Source: an uncultured Collinsella sp. (GTDB lineage Bacteria > Actinomycetota > Coriobacteriia > Coriobacteriales > Coriobacteriaceae). Taken from it: 6,308 nt of DNA. Below the pieces are notes generated by a model. The model saw nothing but the letters and a program-made list of their open reading frames with translations. It was not told the origin of the DNA and made no database searches. The stretch covers positions 1 through 6,308 of the forward strand of contig CABUUB010000093.1 in NCBI GenBank assembly GCA_902494625.1. Direction: 5' to 3'. Positions 1 to 6,308 of this stretch are shown one piece after another. Each line of letters starts with the position of its first letter. The first letter of the stretch is position 1. A program made the translations under genes and the position numbers.

Positions 1-2958
1 ATCGAGCTTGGCGCTCCCCGCCTTGTAATCCTCGTAGTGTAGACGCGGGTCGCAGCAGATCTGGCGCAGCTTGGTGAGCTCGGCGAGTACCTTGAGCTTG
101 TCCTTCTTAAACTCCCCGGCCTCGCGGTGCTGCACCTGCTGGGCGATGCGGTCCTGATTTGCCAGGTAAAGCTTGCGCTGCTCACCGGCGAGCTGAGCCA
201 TGACCGTATCCTCGATCTTTTCGGGCAGATCGGCCACCACGTCTTCCTTGACACGGCGCAGCACAAACGGCGACACGAGTGCCTGCAGGCGAGCGGCGCT
301 GTCGCCCTCGGAGTGCTCGACCGGACTTTCGAAGCGCTTTGCAAACGATTCACGCGTGCCCAGCAGGCCCGGCATCAAAAAGTCGAAGATGCTCCAGAGC
401 TCGGATAGGCGGTTTTCGATGGGCGTGCCCGTCAGAGCAAAGCGCACGCCGGCAGGCAGGCGCTTGGCAGCGCGAGCCACCTGGGTGAGCGGGTTTTTAA
501 TGTACTGGGCCTCATCGAGCACCACACGGGCAAAGTTCTGCTCGACGTACTCGTCGATATCGCGCCGCATAAGGTCATACGACGTCACGACCACGTTATG
601 CTCAGCCACGCCGGCAATCTGCACGCGGCGCTGCGCCTTGGCGCCCACGATTGCGCAAACATCGAGCGAGGGCGCAAAGCGCTCCAGCTCGGCAGTCCAG
701 TTGTACACGAGCGAGGCCGGGCATACCACGAGCGTGGGCTTGATGTCCCCCGCCTCCACGCGCGCCAGGACATGCGCGATCATCTGGAGTGTTTTGCCCA
801 GGCCCATGTCGTCGGCCAAGATGCCACCAAGGCCCAGGTGTTCGAGCGAGCCGAGCCACTGGTATCCGTCGACCTGGTAGCCGCGCAGCGTGGCCTTGAG
901 CGAGGCAGGTACCGTAAAGTCCATCTTGCCGAGCGTGTCCAGGCGCTCGACGGTACGGCGGAACGCAGCGTCGCGATCGGCCTCAAGCGCCGGCGTGCGC
1001 GCAAGCATGCTGTCGACGAACAGGGTACTCGACGCGGGAAGCGACACGCCGTCGAGCAAGTCGACAGCATCGACCCCCAGATCCTCGGCAAGGCCAAACG
1101 CGGCGCGCGCCCCCTCGTCCAGGCGAATGATATCGCCCGACGTGAGACGCGCAAACGTCTGGTGACGCTTGTAGGAGTCGAGGTAGATGGCAAGGTCCGC
1201 AGCCGAAAGCCCGCTCGCGCCCAGCTCGACATCGAGCAGGTTACTCTTGACGGTCGCACGAACCGAGAGCTTGGGCGCAGGGCGGACCGAAATCTGGCGC
1301 AGACGGTCGCTGAGTATGACCTCACCCAGCTCGGACAGGGCAGACAGGCCCTCGGTCAGCAAGCGGAACAGGCTCTCGTCATCGCGCTCCTCAAACGCCA
1401 GACCGCCCTCGTAGAAATCGAAGTACAGGGCCGCCGTGTCCATAACGCGAAACTCCGCCACCTCGTCGCGGGGCGGCACGCCGGGGCGTTGCTCTTCGAA
1501 GGGACTGCCCGGAGCGCCCAGGCTAAAGAGATCCGCTGACCAATCGCCGTAGGTAACCGTAATTTTGCAGGTCACGAGCCCATCGTCGACGCCGATTGCC
1601 ATAGCAAAGCTCGGCTCGGGTGCCACGGTATCGAGCGCGGCGGGCGCGGTGAGGTCGGTGTAGTCGCGCAAAATGGGCAGCGCCATACGACAGAACTCCC
1701 CCACCTGGTCGGCAGCGATATGGACTGGCGTGCGACAGGGCAGCAAGTGCGATAGGAACGGCGCCGCATGCTGGGCAAACGCTACATCGGTGCGGCGCGC
1801 ACGGCGGGTGTCGACCAGATAGGCAACGTCGCCCGAAGCAAAGCAGTATGCATCGGCCGGCAGGCGCAGATCGTAGCTGCCACCAGCCGCCGGCGCAATT
1901 TTGGCGGCAAGGAGCGGTGGGTGCTTAGACAGAGCCTCGTCCTCCCCTTCCGGAGGCATCTCAACCGCCACGTCATAGGTGCGATGCGTCGTCGTCCCCC
2001 GCGACCAAGCGGGCTCAAAGGAGATGGTCTGGCCGCGCAGCAGGTCCAGCACATATACGATGCTATGCTCGGACAGCGGCAACTGACGCTCGGCGACAAA
2101 ACCGCTGCGGGCAAAGTCGTACGACGCCGAACGCGAGTTTGTGATGTCATCGAGATAGGCAACTGTCGTCACAACAAGGTTGAGCAGCTTTGTCGACACG
2201 TCTTCGAAGGCTTCGGGCGTATGGACAAACGTGAGCTTCTTGCCGTACGAGAAGGTGCCGCCTCGGACATAGGCGTCGGCCATGCCATCGATGTCCTTGA
2301 CCACGTAGGAAACCGATCCACAGCGAATGCGAAGCTCGAGCGCCCAGCTAAAGCGGTCGGCGAACAGCGGATTGTAGTACGGCACCAGCGAGGGCTCCAA
2401 CACCGCCTTGGGGGCATCGGGATCCACACTGCCGGCGAGCTTGCGGCGCATGCTCGCCAGCTCATCCATGCGCGCGTCCGAAAGATCGGAGAGCGCCGCC
2501 ATGAGGCTGGGACTCGTGGGGACAGGCGCCGGAAAGGGAAAGTTGGGGTTGACGGCCGGCGCTTTGGGCGCGGTGCGCGCGGGCTGTTTCGGCTGCGCCG
2601 TAAACGTGCGAACCGGTGTGCGCAGCCCCTCAACAGGCTCAATGCCGCTGGCGTCCAGGTATGCCAGCGCTGTGGCGATGGCGTGCTTGCACATGCCGGG
2701 GTAACGATAGGCAGCGGGACAATCGCAATCGTAGTCGATTACCTCGTGCTCGTCCATGTCGAGCGCCACGTGCGTCCTGTACAGGTCGCCGCGCGAGCCG
2801 CGCACCGAGCCCTCAACCGTCACGTTTTCGGAGAAGCGCGAGCCGCTGTCCTCGATCGACAGCACGGCGCCGTTGAGCATGAGCGAACGCCCCTTCATAA
2901 AGGTGCCGCTCAACGCCGCCTCTTTGCGAAGCGCCTGCACAAACGTCCCTTGCGCCAT
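1..2958 (-). CDS. SWIM zinc finger SNF2-family helicase/ATPase, 3' end cut by window
   Basis: Predicted ATP-dependent DNA translocase of the SNF2 branch of superfamily 2; such proteins usually move along double-stranded DNA and remodel protein-DNA complexes rather than unwind strands. The frame is open for 986 codons from ATG at 2958-2956 to the window edge. The start is set by GGAGG five bases upstream. Order of parts: a SWIM finger with C78-x-C80 and C90-x-H92; a Pro/Ala-rich linker at about 107-150; a region at about 190-680 resembling the bacterial SNF2-associated domain; and helicase lobe 1. Lobe 1 shows the Q-like LRGYQVDGYQWL (691-702), Walker A ADDMGLGKT (715-723), motif Ia VVCPASLVYNW (744-754), Walker B DEAQ (815-818), motif III LTGTP (842-846) and the PFVLRRVKEDV block (897-907). 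The last residues visible include LRQICCDP (964-971), so motifs IV-VI, including the arginine finger, lie beyond position 1. The usual length of about 1050-1150 residues implies some 100 or more missing. The specific role is unknown; close linkage to dnaE suggests co-expression with the replication machinery. No broken motif or frameshift is seen. Confidence 0.95.
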   Translation of the reverse strand, partial: MAQGTFVQALRKEAALSGTFMKGRSLMLNGAVLSIEDSGSRFSENVTVEGSVRGSRGDLYRTHVALDMDEHEVIDYDCDCPAAYRYPGMCKHAIATALAYLDASGIEPVEGLRTPVRTFTAQPKQPARTAPKAPAVNPNFPFPAPVPTSPSLMAALSDLSDARMDELASMRRKLAGSVDPDAPKAVLEPSLVPYYNPLFADRFSWALELRIRCGSVSYVVKDIDGMADAYVRGGTFSYGKKLTFVHTPEAFEDVSTKLLNLVVTTVAYLDDITNSRSASYDFARSGFVAERQLPLSEHSIVYVLDLLRGQTISFEPAWSRGTTTHRTYDVAVEMPPEGEDEALSKHPPLLAAKIAPAAGGSYDLRLPADAYCFASGDVAYLVDTRRARRTDVAFAQHAAPFLSHLLPCRTPVHIAADQVGEFCRMALPILRDYTDLTAPAALDTVAPEPSFAMAIGVDDGLVTCKITVTYGDWSADLFSLGAPGSPFEEQRPGVPPRDEVAEFRVMDTAALYFDFYEGGLAFEERDDESLFRLLTEGLSALSELGEVILSDRLRQISVRPAPKLSVRATVKSNLLDVELGASGLSAADLAIYLDSYKRHQTFARLTSGDIIRLDEGARAAFGLAEDLGVDAVDLLDGVSLPASSTLFVDSMLARTPALEADRDAAFRRTVERLDTLGKMDFTVPASLKATLRGYQVDGYQWLGSLEHLGLGGILADDMGLGKTLQMIAHVLARVEAGDIKPTLVVCPASLVYNWTAELERFAPSLDVCAIVGAKAQRRVQIAGVAEHNVVVTSYDLMRRDIDEYVEQNFARVVLDEAQYIKNPLTQVARAAKRLPAGVRFALTGTPIENRLSELWSIFDFLMPGLLGTRESFAKRFESPVEHSEGDSAARLQALVSPFVLRRVKEDVVADLPEKIEDTVMAQLAGEQRKLYLANQDRIAQQVQHREAGEFKKDKLKVLAELTKLRQICCDPRLHYEDYKAGSAKLD
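2683..2727 (-). other. SWIM zinc-binding motif in the SNF2 protein (C-x-C-x9-C-x-H)
   Basis: Residues 78-92 of the SNF2 protein place C78, C80, C90 and H92 in the exact C-x-C-xn-C-x-H pattern of the SWIM domain, preceded by an acidic stretch (DMDEHEVIDYDCDC) and followed by a helix (AIATALAYL). SWIM fingers are known from bacterial SNF2 proteins and MuDR transposases and are thought to bind DNA or protein partners. All four zinc ligands are present, so the finger looks functional. Confidence 0.9.
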
Positions 2959-2963
2959 CACTT

Positions 2964-2968
2964 CCTCC
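2964..2968 (-). promoter_or_regulatory. Ribosome binding site (GGAGG) of the SNF2 gene, in the 28-base dnaE-SNF2 gap
   Basis: On the minus strand the gap reads GGAGG then AAGTG then ATG, a near-perfect Shine-Dalgarno core with 5-base spacing, which fixes the start at 2958. A GTG directly before the ATG is in frame but only two bases from the GGAGG, too close to be preferred. The gap (2986-2959) has no hairpin followed by a T-run and no space for a full promoter, so read-through from dnaE is the likely source of transcript. Confidence 0.85.
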
Positions 2969-2986
2969 AATCTCACCCGGGGTAGC

Positions 2987-5900
2987 TTAGATAACCGTCA
3001 CGCGGCCTTGGTTGCCGACGATGGCCTTGGCCTCTGCCAACAGCGGAATCGAGCGTGCATTGACCTTGGCCGGCACCTCGGCACGCAGCACGCGCCCGTC
3101 GACTTGCTCAATAAAGATCTCCACGCGGTCGCCGCCCGGGTTGGTGGTGAGCACCGTGGCCAGGCGCGCCATATTGCCCTGGCTAAAGCGGCTGTTGGGC
3201 ACCATGACCTCAAAGACCTTGGGCTTGTTTTTCTCCTCGCTAAGCTCCAGTGGCACAATCTCCTGCGCGATGATCTGGTCGCCGCGGTCCGAGCGCTCGA
3301 GCTTGCCCTTAATGCGCACAAACGCATCGGACAGCTGCGCGCCGGTCTCGGGATCGACCTCGCCGTACAGGTACCCCTCGGCCTCCTTGTAGGTCTTGGG
3401 GAACACCACGACCGTGGCCTCGCCTTCCATGTCCTCGAGCTGCACGATACCCATGGGATCGCCGTTTTTGGTCACGCGCTTGGACACACTCGAGACCATG
3501 CCGGCCCACCACAGCGCCTTGCCCTCGGGAATCTCCTGGTTGATGGTACCGCCCGTGGGGTTTTGCACCTCGTAGCCGGTGTCGATCTGCGAGAACGAGA
3601 AGTCGCGCGCTTTGCTAAGTGCATACTCAAACGGGCGCAGCGGGTGGTCCGAGACATAGATGCCCAGGACCTCCTTCTCCTGGCTCAGCTTAAGGTGGCG
3701 GTCCCATTCCTGGCCATCCGGATCGGGCACGCTGACCTCGAAGCCCGAGCCCTCAACGTCGCCAAACATGTCGAAGAACGACGTCTGGCCGCTTGCGCGA
3801 TCTTTCTGACGCTTTACCGCGGCATCGATGATGTTCTCGGGGTTGTTCTTGTCCACAAAGTGCATCATCTGGCGGCGCGGATACCCCGTGGAGTCGAAGG
3901 CGCCTGCCTTGATGAGCGATTCGATCACGCGACGGTTGGCCTGGCTCGAGTCCACGCGCTCGACAAAGTCGTGCAGTGTCTTAAACGGGCCGCCCGCCTC
4001 GCGCTCTGCGATAATCGCCTGCGCCACGCCGGTGCCCACGCCGCGAATGCCGGCCAGACCAAAGCGCACGCCTTCCTTGGTAGCCGTGAACTCGGTGCCG
4101 GACTCGTTGACATCTGGCGACAGCACGGGGATGCCGTCGTGACGGCACGCCGAGACGTAGTGCACGATCTTGTCGGTCTTGCCCGTATAGGACGTCAGAA
4201 CGGCCGCCATGTACTCGTGCGGATAATGCGCCTTGAGCCACGCCGTCTGCATAACCAGGATGGCGTAGCCGGCGGAGTGCGACTTGTTGAAGGCGTAAGA
4301 CGCGAACTCGAGAACATCGTCCCAAATCTTCTGGGCGACCTCGCGCGTGTAGTTGTTCTTGATAGCGCCATTCATCCAGTGGTCGTAAGTGGTCTCGTCC
4401 GAGCCATCCTCCCAGTGGAGCACCGTCGACGTGAGCAGCTTAATCTTTTTCTTAGCCACGGGCTTACGGATACGCGAGTCCGATTCGCCCTTGGAGAAGC
4501 CGCACATCTCAACGGAGATGAGCATAACCTGCTCCTGATAGACCATGGTGCCGTAGGTTTCGCCCAGGATGTCGTCCAGACGGTCGTCGTAGGAGACCGC
4601 CGGCTCCTTGCCGTTCATACGGTTGATGTAGGACGAAACCATGCCGGCGCCCAGCGGGCCCGGGCGATACAGAGCGATCAATGCCACGACGTGCTTGTAC
4701 TCGGTGGGCTTCATGTTCTTGATCGTGGCCGTCATGCCGGCGGACTCGACCTGGAAGACGCCGGCGGTGTGGCCGGAGCCCATGAGCTTAAAGATCTCGG
4801 GATCGTCAAAGGGGATCTCTTCCTCTTTGATGTCGATGCCGAAGTTCTTTTTGATGTTGGCCTTGGCCTTGGAGATAACCGTCAGCGTGCGCAGACCCAA
4901 GAAGTCCATCTTGAGCAGGCCCATGTCGGCAACGGTATGACCCTCGTACTGGGTAATCTCGACGCCGCCCTTGGTATCGAGCTTGGTGGGCACGTGCTCG
5001 TTGACGGGGTCGCGGCAGATTAGAACGGCGCACGCGTGCACGCCCTCGCCGCGGGTGAGGCCCTCGATCGAGAGCGCCGTGTCGATGATGCGGCGGGCGT
5101 CGTCGTCCTTTTTATAGGCCTCGGCAAAGTCAGGGTTAAACAGATCCTCTTTGCCGGGTTGTTTGTCGAGCACCTGCTTGAGCTTGACCTTGGGGTCGCT
5201 CGAGACCATCTTGGACAGGCGCTGGCCCATGTAGACCGGGTAGTCCAGGACGCGCGCGGCGTCGTTAATGGCCTGCTTGGCCTTAATGGTCGAGTAGGTG
5301 ATGACGTGGGTGACCTTCTCGGGACCGTAGAGCTGGCGAACGTGCTCCACGACCTCGAGGCGCCGCTCATCGTCGAAGTCCATATCGATATCGGGCATCT
5401 CGGTACGCTGCGGGGACAGGAACCTCTCGAACATCAGGCCGTTCTCGAGCGGGTCGAACGCGGTGATGTTCATGGCGTAGGCGACGATAGCGCCGGCGGC
5501 CGAGCCACGGCCGGGGCCGACGCCGATGCCGTTGTCCTTGGCCCATTGCACGTACTCGGCAACGATCAAAAAGTAGGCGGCAAAGCCCTTGTCGCAGATG
5601 ACCTTGTATTCGTACTCAAAGCGCTCTTTGATGTTGACGCCACCGATCTCGCGCGTGGCCCAGTCGTCGCCATAGTGCTGGCGCAGGCCCTTCTCGCACT
5701 CACGGCGGAACTGGCTCTCGTGCGTCTCACCGGGATCGAGCAACGGAAAGCGCGGCAGGATGATAGAGTCCCAGTCCAGCTCAACGTAGCACTTGTCGGC
5801 GATCTCGAGTGTGTTGTCGCAGGCCTCGGGGCAATACGGGAACATCGCCCGCATCTCCTCCTCGGTCTTCATGTAAAACTCCGAGCCGGTCATGCGCATG

Positions 5901-6308
5901 CGGTTGGGGTCGTCGACCTTGGCGTTCATGCCAATACACATGATGACGTCCTGCACGGGCGCGTCCTCGCGGCGCAGGTAGTGGAAGTCGTTTGTGGCGA
6001 TGACCTTGACCCCCACCTGCTTGGCGATATCGATGAGCGTGCGGTCCATCTGCTCGTCGGTCAGGCCGTTGTCGGTGGTGATGCCGTGTTCCTGGATCTC
6101 GATGTAGAAGTCGCCGGGCTCGAAGGTGTCACGGAAGGTCTCGGCCCACTTGATGGCGCCCTCCATGTCACCGCGGTCGATGTACTTGGGAATGATGCCC
6201 GCGATGCAGGCGCTGGTGCAGATCATGCCCTTGGCATGGCGGCGCAGGTTGTCGAGCGTCACGCGCGGCTTGTAATAAAAGCCCTGCACGGCGGCCTCGG
6301 AGACCGTC
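2987..6308 (-). CDS. dnaE: DNA polymerase III alpha subunit (replicative polymerase), 5' end cut by window
   Basis: Catalytic subunit of the replicative polymerase; it extends primers at the fork, bound to the beta clamp. About 1106 codons are visible, ending at TAA (2989-2987); roughly the first 120 residues lie beyond 6308. The GTG at 6289-6287 is internal, because the frame continues upstream as T-V-S-E-A-A. Taking that valine as residue 1: the rest of the PHP domain spans about 1-180, with ATNDFHYL at 98-105 keeping D101 and H103. The palm has PDIDMDF at 299-305 (D300 and D302 match the E. coli catalytic Asp pair) and KMDFLGLRT at 460-468 (D462, third Asp). YRPGPL (541-546), YQEQVM (584-589) and FNKSHSAGY (667-675) are classic DnaE blocks. 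QTSFF at 835-839 fits a clamp-binding motif, tandem HhH lies at about 741-800, and an OB fold at about 927-1010. Odd feature: the fingers motif around 608-615 is divergent and followed by an insertion. No intein is seen. The SNF2 gene follows after 28 bases. Identity is certain; it is DnaE rather than PolC by motif order and by lack of an inserted exonuclease domain. Confidence 0.98.
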   Translation of the reverse strand, partial: TVSEAAVQGFYYKPRVTLDNLRRHAKGMICTSACIAGIIPKYIDRGDMEGAIKWAETFRDTFEPGDFYIEIQEHGITTDNGLTDEQMDRTLIDIAKQVGVKVIATNDFHYLRREDAPVQDVIMCIGMNAKVDDPNRMRMTGSEFYMKTEEEMRAMFPYCPEACDNTLEIADKCYVELDWDSIILPRFPLLDPGETHESQFRRECEKGLRQHYGDDWATREIGGVNIKERFEYEYKVICDKGFAAYFLIVAEYVQWAKDNGIGVGPGRGSAAGAIVAYAMNITAFDPLENGLMFERFLSPQRTEMPDIDMDFDDERRLEVVEHVRQLYGPEKVTHVITYSTIKAKQAINDAARVLDYPVYMGQRLSKMVSSDPKVKLKQVLDKQPGKEDLFNPDFAEAYKKDDDARRIIDTALSIEGLTRGEGVHACAVLICRDPVNEHVPTKLDTKGGVEITQYEGHTVADMGLLKMDFLGLRTLTVISKAKANIKKNFGIDIKEEEIPFDDPEIFKLMGSGHTAGVFQVESAGMTATIKNMKPTEYKHVVALIALYRPGPLGAGMVSSYINRMNGKEPAVSYDDRLDDILGETYGTMVYQEQVMLISVEMCGFSKGESDSRIRKPVAKKKIKLLTSTVLHWEDGSDETTYDHWMNGAIKNNYTREVAQKIWDDVLEFASYAFNKSHSAGYAILVMQTAWLKAHYPHEYMAAVLTSYTGKTDKIVHYVSACRHDGIPVLSPDVNESGTEFTATKEGVRFGLAGIRGVGTGVAQAIIAEREAGGPFKTLHDFVERVDSSQANRRVIESLIKAGAFDSTGYPRRQMMHFVDKNNPENIIDAAVKRQKDRASGQTSFFDMFGDVEGSGFEVSVPDPDGQEWDRHLKLSQEKEVLGIYVSDHPLRPFEYALSKARDFSFSQIDTGYEVQNPTGGTINQEIPEGKALWWAGMVSSVSKRVTKNGDPMGIVQLEDMEGEATVVVFPKTYKEAEGYLYGEVDPETGAQLSDAFVRIKGKLERSDRGDQIIAQEIVPLELSEEKNKPKVFEVMVPNSRFSQGNMARLATVLTTNPGGDRVEIFIEQVDGRVLRAEVPAKVNARSIPLLAEAKAIVGNQGRVTVI
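3773..3787 (-). other. Predicted beta-clamp-binding pentapeptide in DnaE (QTSFF)
   Basis: Residues 835-839 (numbering from the valine at 6289) read Q-T-S-F-F, inside QTSFFDMFGD. It sits between the tandem HhH and the OB fold, the place where E. coli DnaE carries its internal QADMF clamp-binding motif. The Q-x-x-hydrophobic-F pattern fits the known consensus. The match is by pattern and position only. Confidence 0.75.

Noticed and set aside
598..1539. Plus-strand open frame of 313 codons
   Set aside because: It lies opposite the SNF2 helicase motifs I and Ia and the associated domain; its translation is Arg/Ala/Gln-rich with no family resemblance.
1768..2985. Plus-strand open frame of 405 codons opposite the SNF2 gene N-terminal half
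   Set aside because: Antisense shadow. The minus-strand frame carries a clear SWIM motif, start and ribosome binding site, while this one has low-complexity Arg-rich translation and no recognised domain.
2959..2986. Possible terminator or promoter in the dnaE-SNF2 gap, including a CCCGGG palindrome
   Set aside because: The palindrome is only six bases with no stable stem or following T-run, and 28 bases is too short for a complete promoter beside the ribosome binding site.
4370..4444. The DnaE fingers insertion as an intein or frameshift scar
   Set aside because: It is only about 12 residues longer than the usual length, far too short for an intein, and both flanks are in frame with conserved blocks.
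2756..5023. Plus-strand open frame of 755 codons, overlapping most of the C-terminal half of dnaE and the start of the SNF2 gene
   Set aside because: It lies antisense to a confidently identified, highly conserved gene and crosses its boundary into a second one. Its product is rich in His, Arg, Leu and Val with no recognisable motif, as expected for the mirror of GC-biased codons.
6287..6289. GTG as a possible start codon for dnaE
   Set aside because: The frame is open upstream to the window edge, the upstream residues fit DnaE, and starting here would remove much of the PHP domain including its N-terminal metal ligands.

Overview
The window is GC-rich (roughly 60% by eye) and almost entirely coding. 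It holds two large genes, both on the minus strand and both cut by a window edge. Reading in the direction of transcription (right to left), the first is dnaE, the alpha subunit of the replicative DNA polymerase III (2987-6308, N-terminus missing). After a 28-base gap comes a large SNF2-family ATPase with an N-terminal SWIM zinc finger (1-2958, C-terminus missing). The plus strand has no gene I can support. Its long open frames, including one of 755 codons, are mirror images of the codon bias of the two real genes.

Organism: high GC, a DnaE-type polymerase with apparently intact PHP metal ligands, and a SWIM/SNF2-associated/SNF2 protein of the type common in Gram-positive bacteria together suggest an actinobacterium. 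Some details of the DnaE sequence look like Coriobacteriia (Collinsella-like gut anaerobes). This placement rests on memory of the families, not on a search, and is of moderate-to-low certainty.

Layout: 6308-2987 dnaE, covering the rest of the PHP domain, palm, fingers, beta-clamp-binding segment, tandem HhH and OB fold. 2986-2959 is a short gap with a strong GGAGG ribosome binding site. 2958-1 is the SNF2 ATPase, covering the SWIM finger, a Pro/Ala-rich linker, a long SNF2-associated region and helicase lobe 1 up to the start of lobe 2. There is no terminator or room for a promoter of its own in the gap, so the two are probably co-transcribed. The polymerase copies the chromosome. The SNF2 protein is a predicted ATP-driven translocase on double-stranded DNA or on protein-DNA complexes. 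Its co-expression with the polymerase hints at, but does not prove, a job near the replication fork.

The region is mainly housekeeping. The most unusual detail is in the DnaE fingers domain, where the normally near-invariant R-(R/K)-A-M-G-K-K-K motif reads R-K-P-V-A-K-K-K and is followed by a segment about 12 residues longer than in E. coli DnaE. I found no mobile element, CRISPR array, RNA gene or new defence system.
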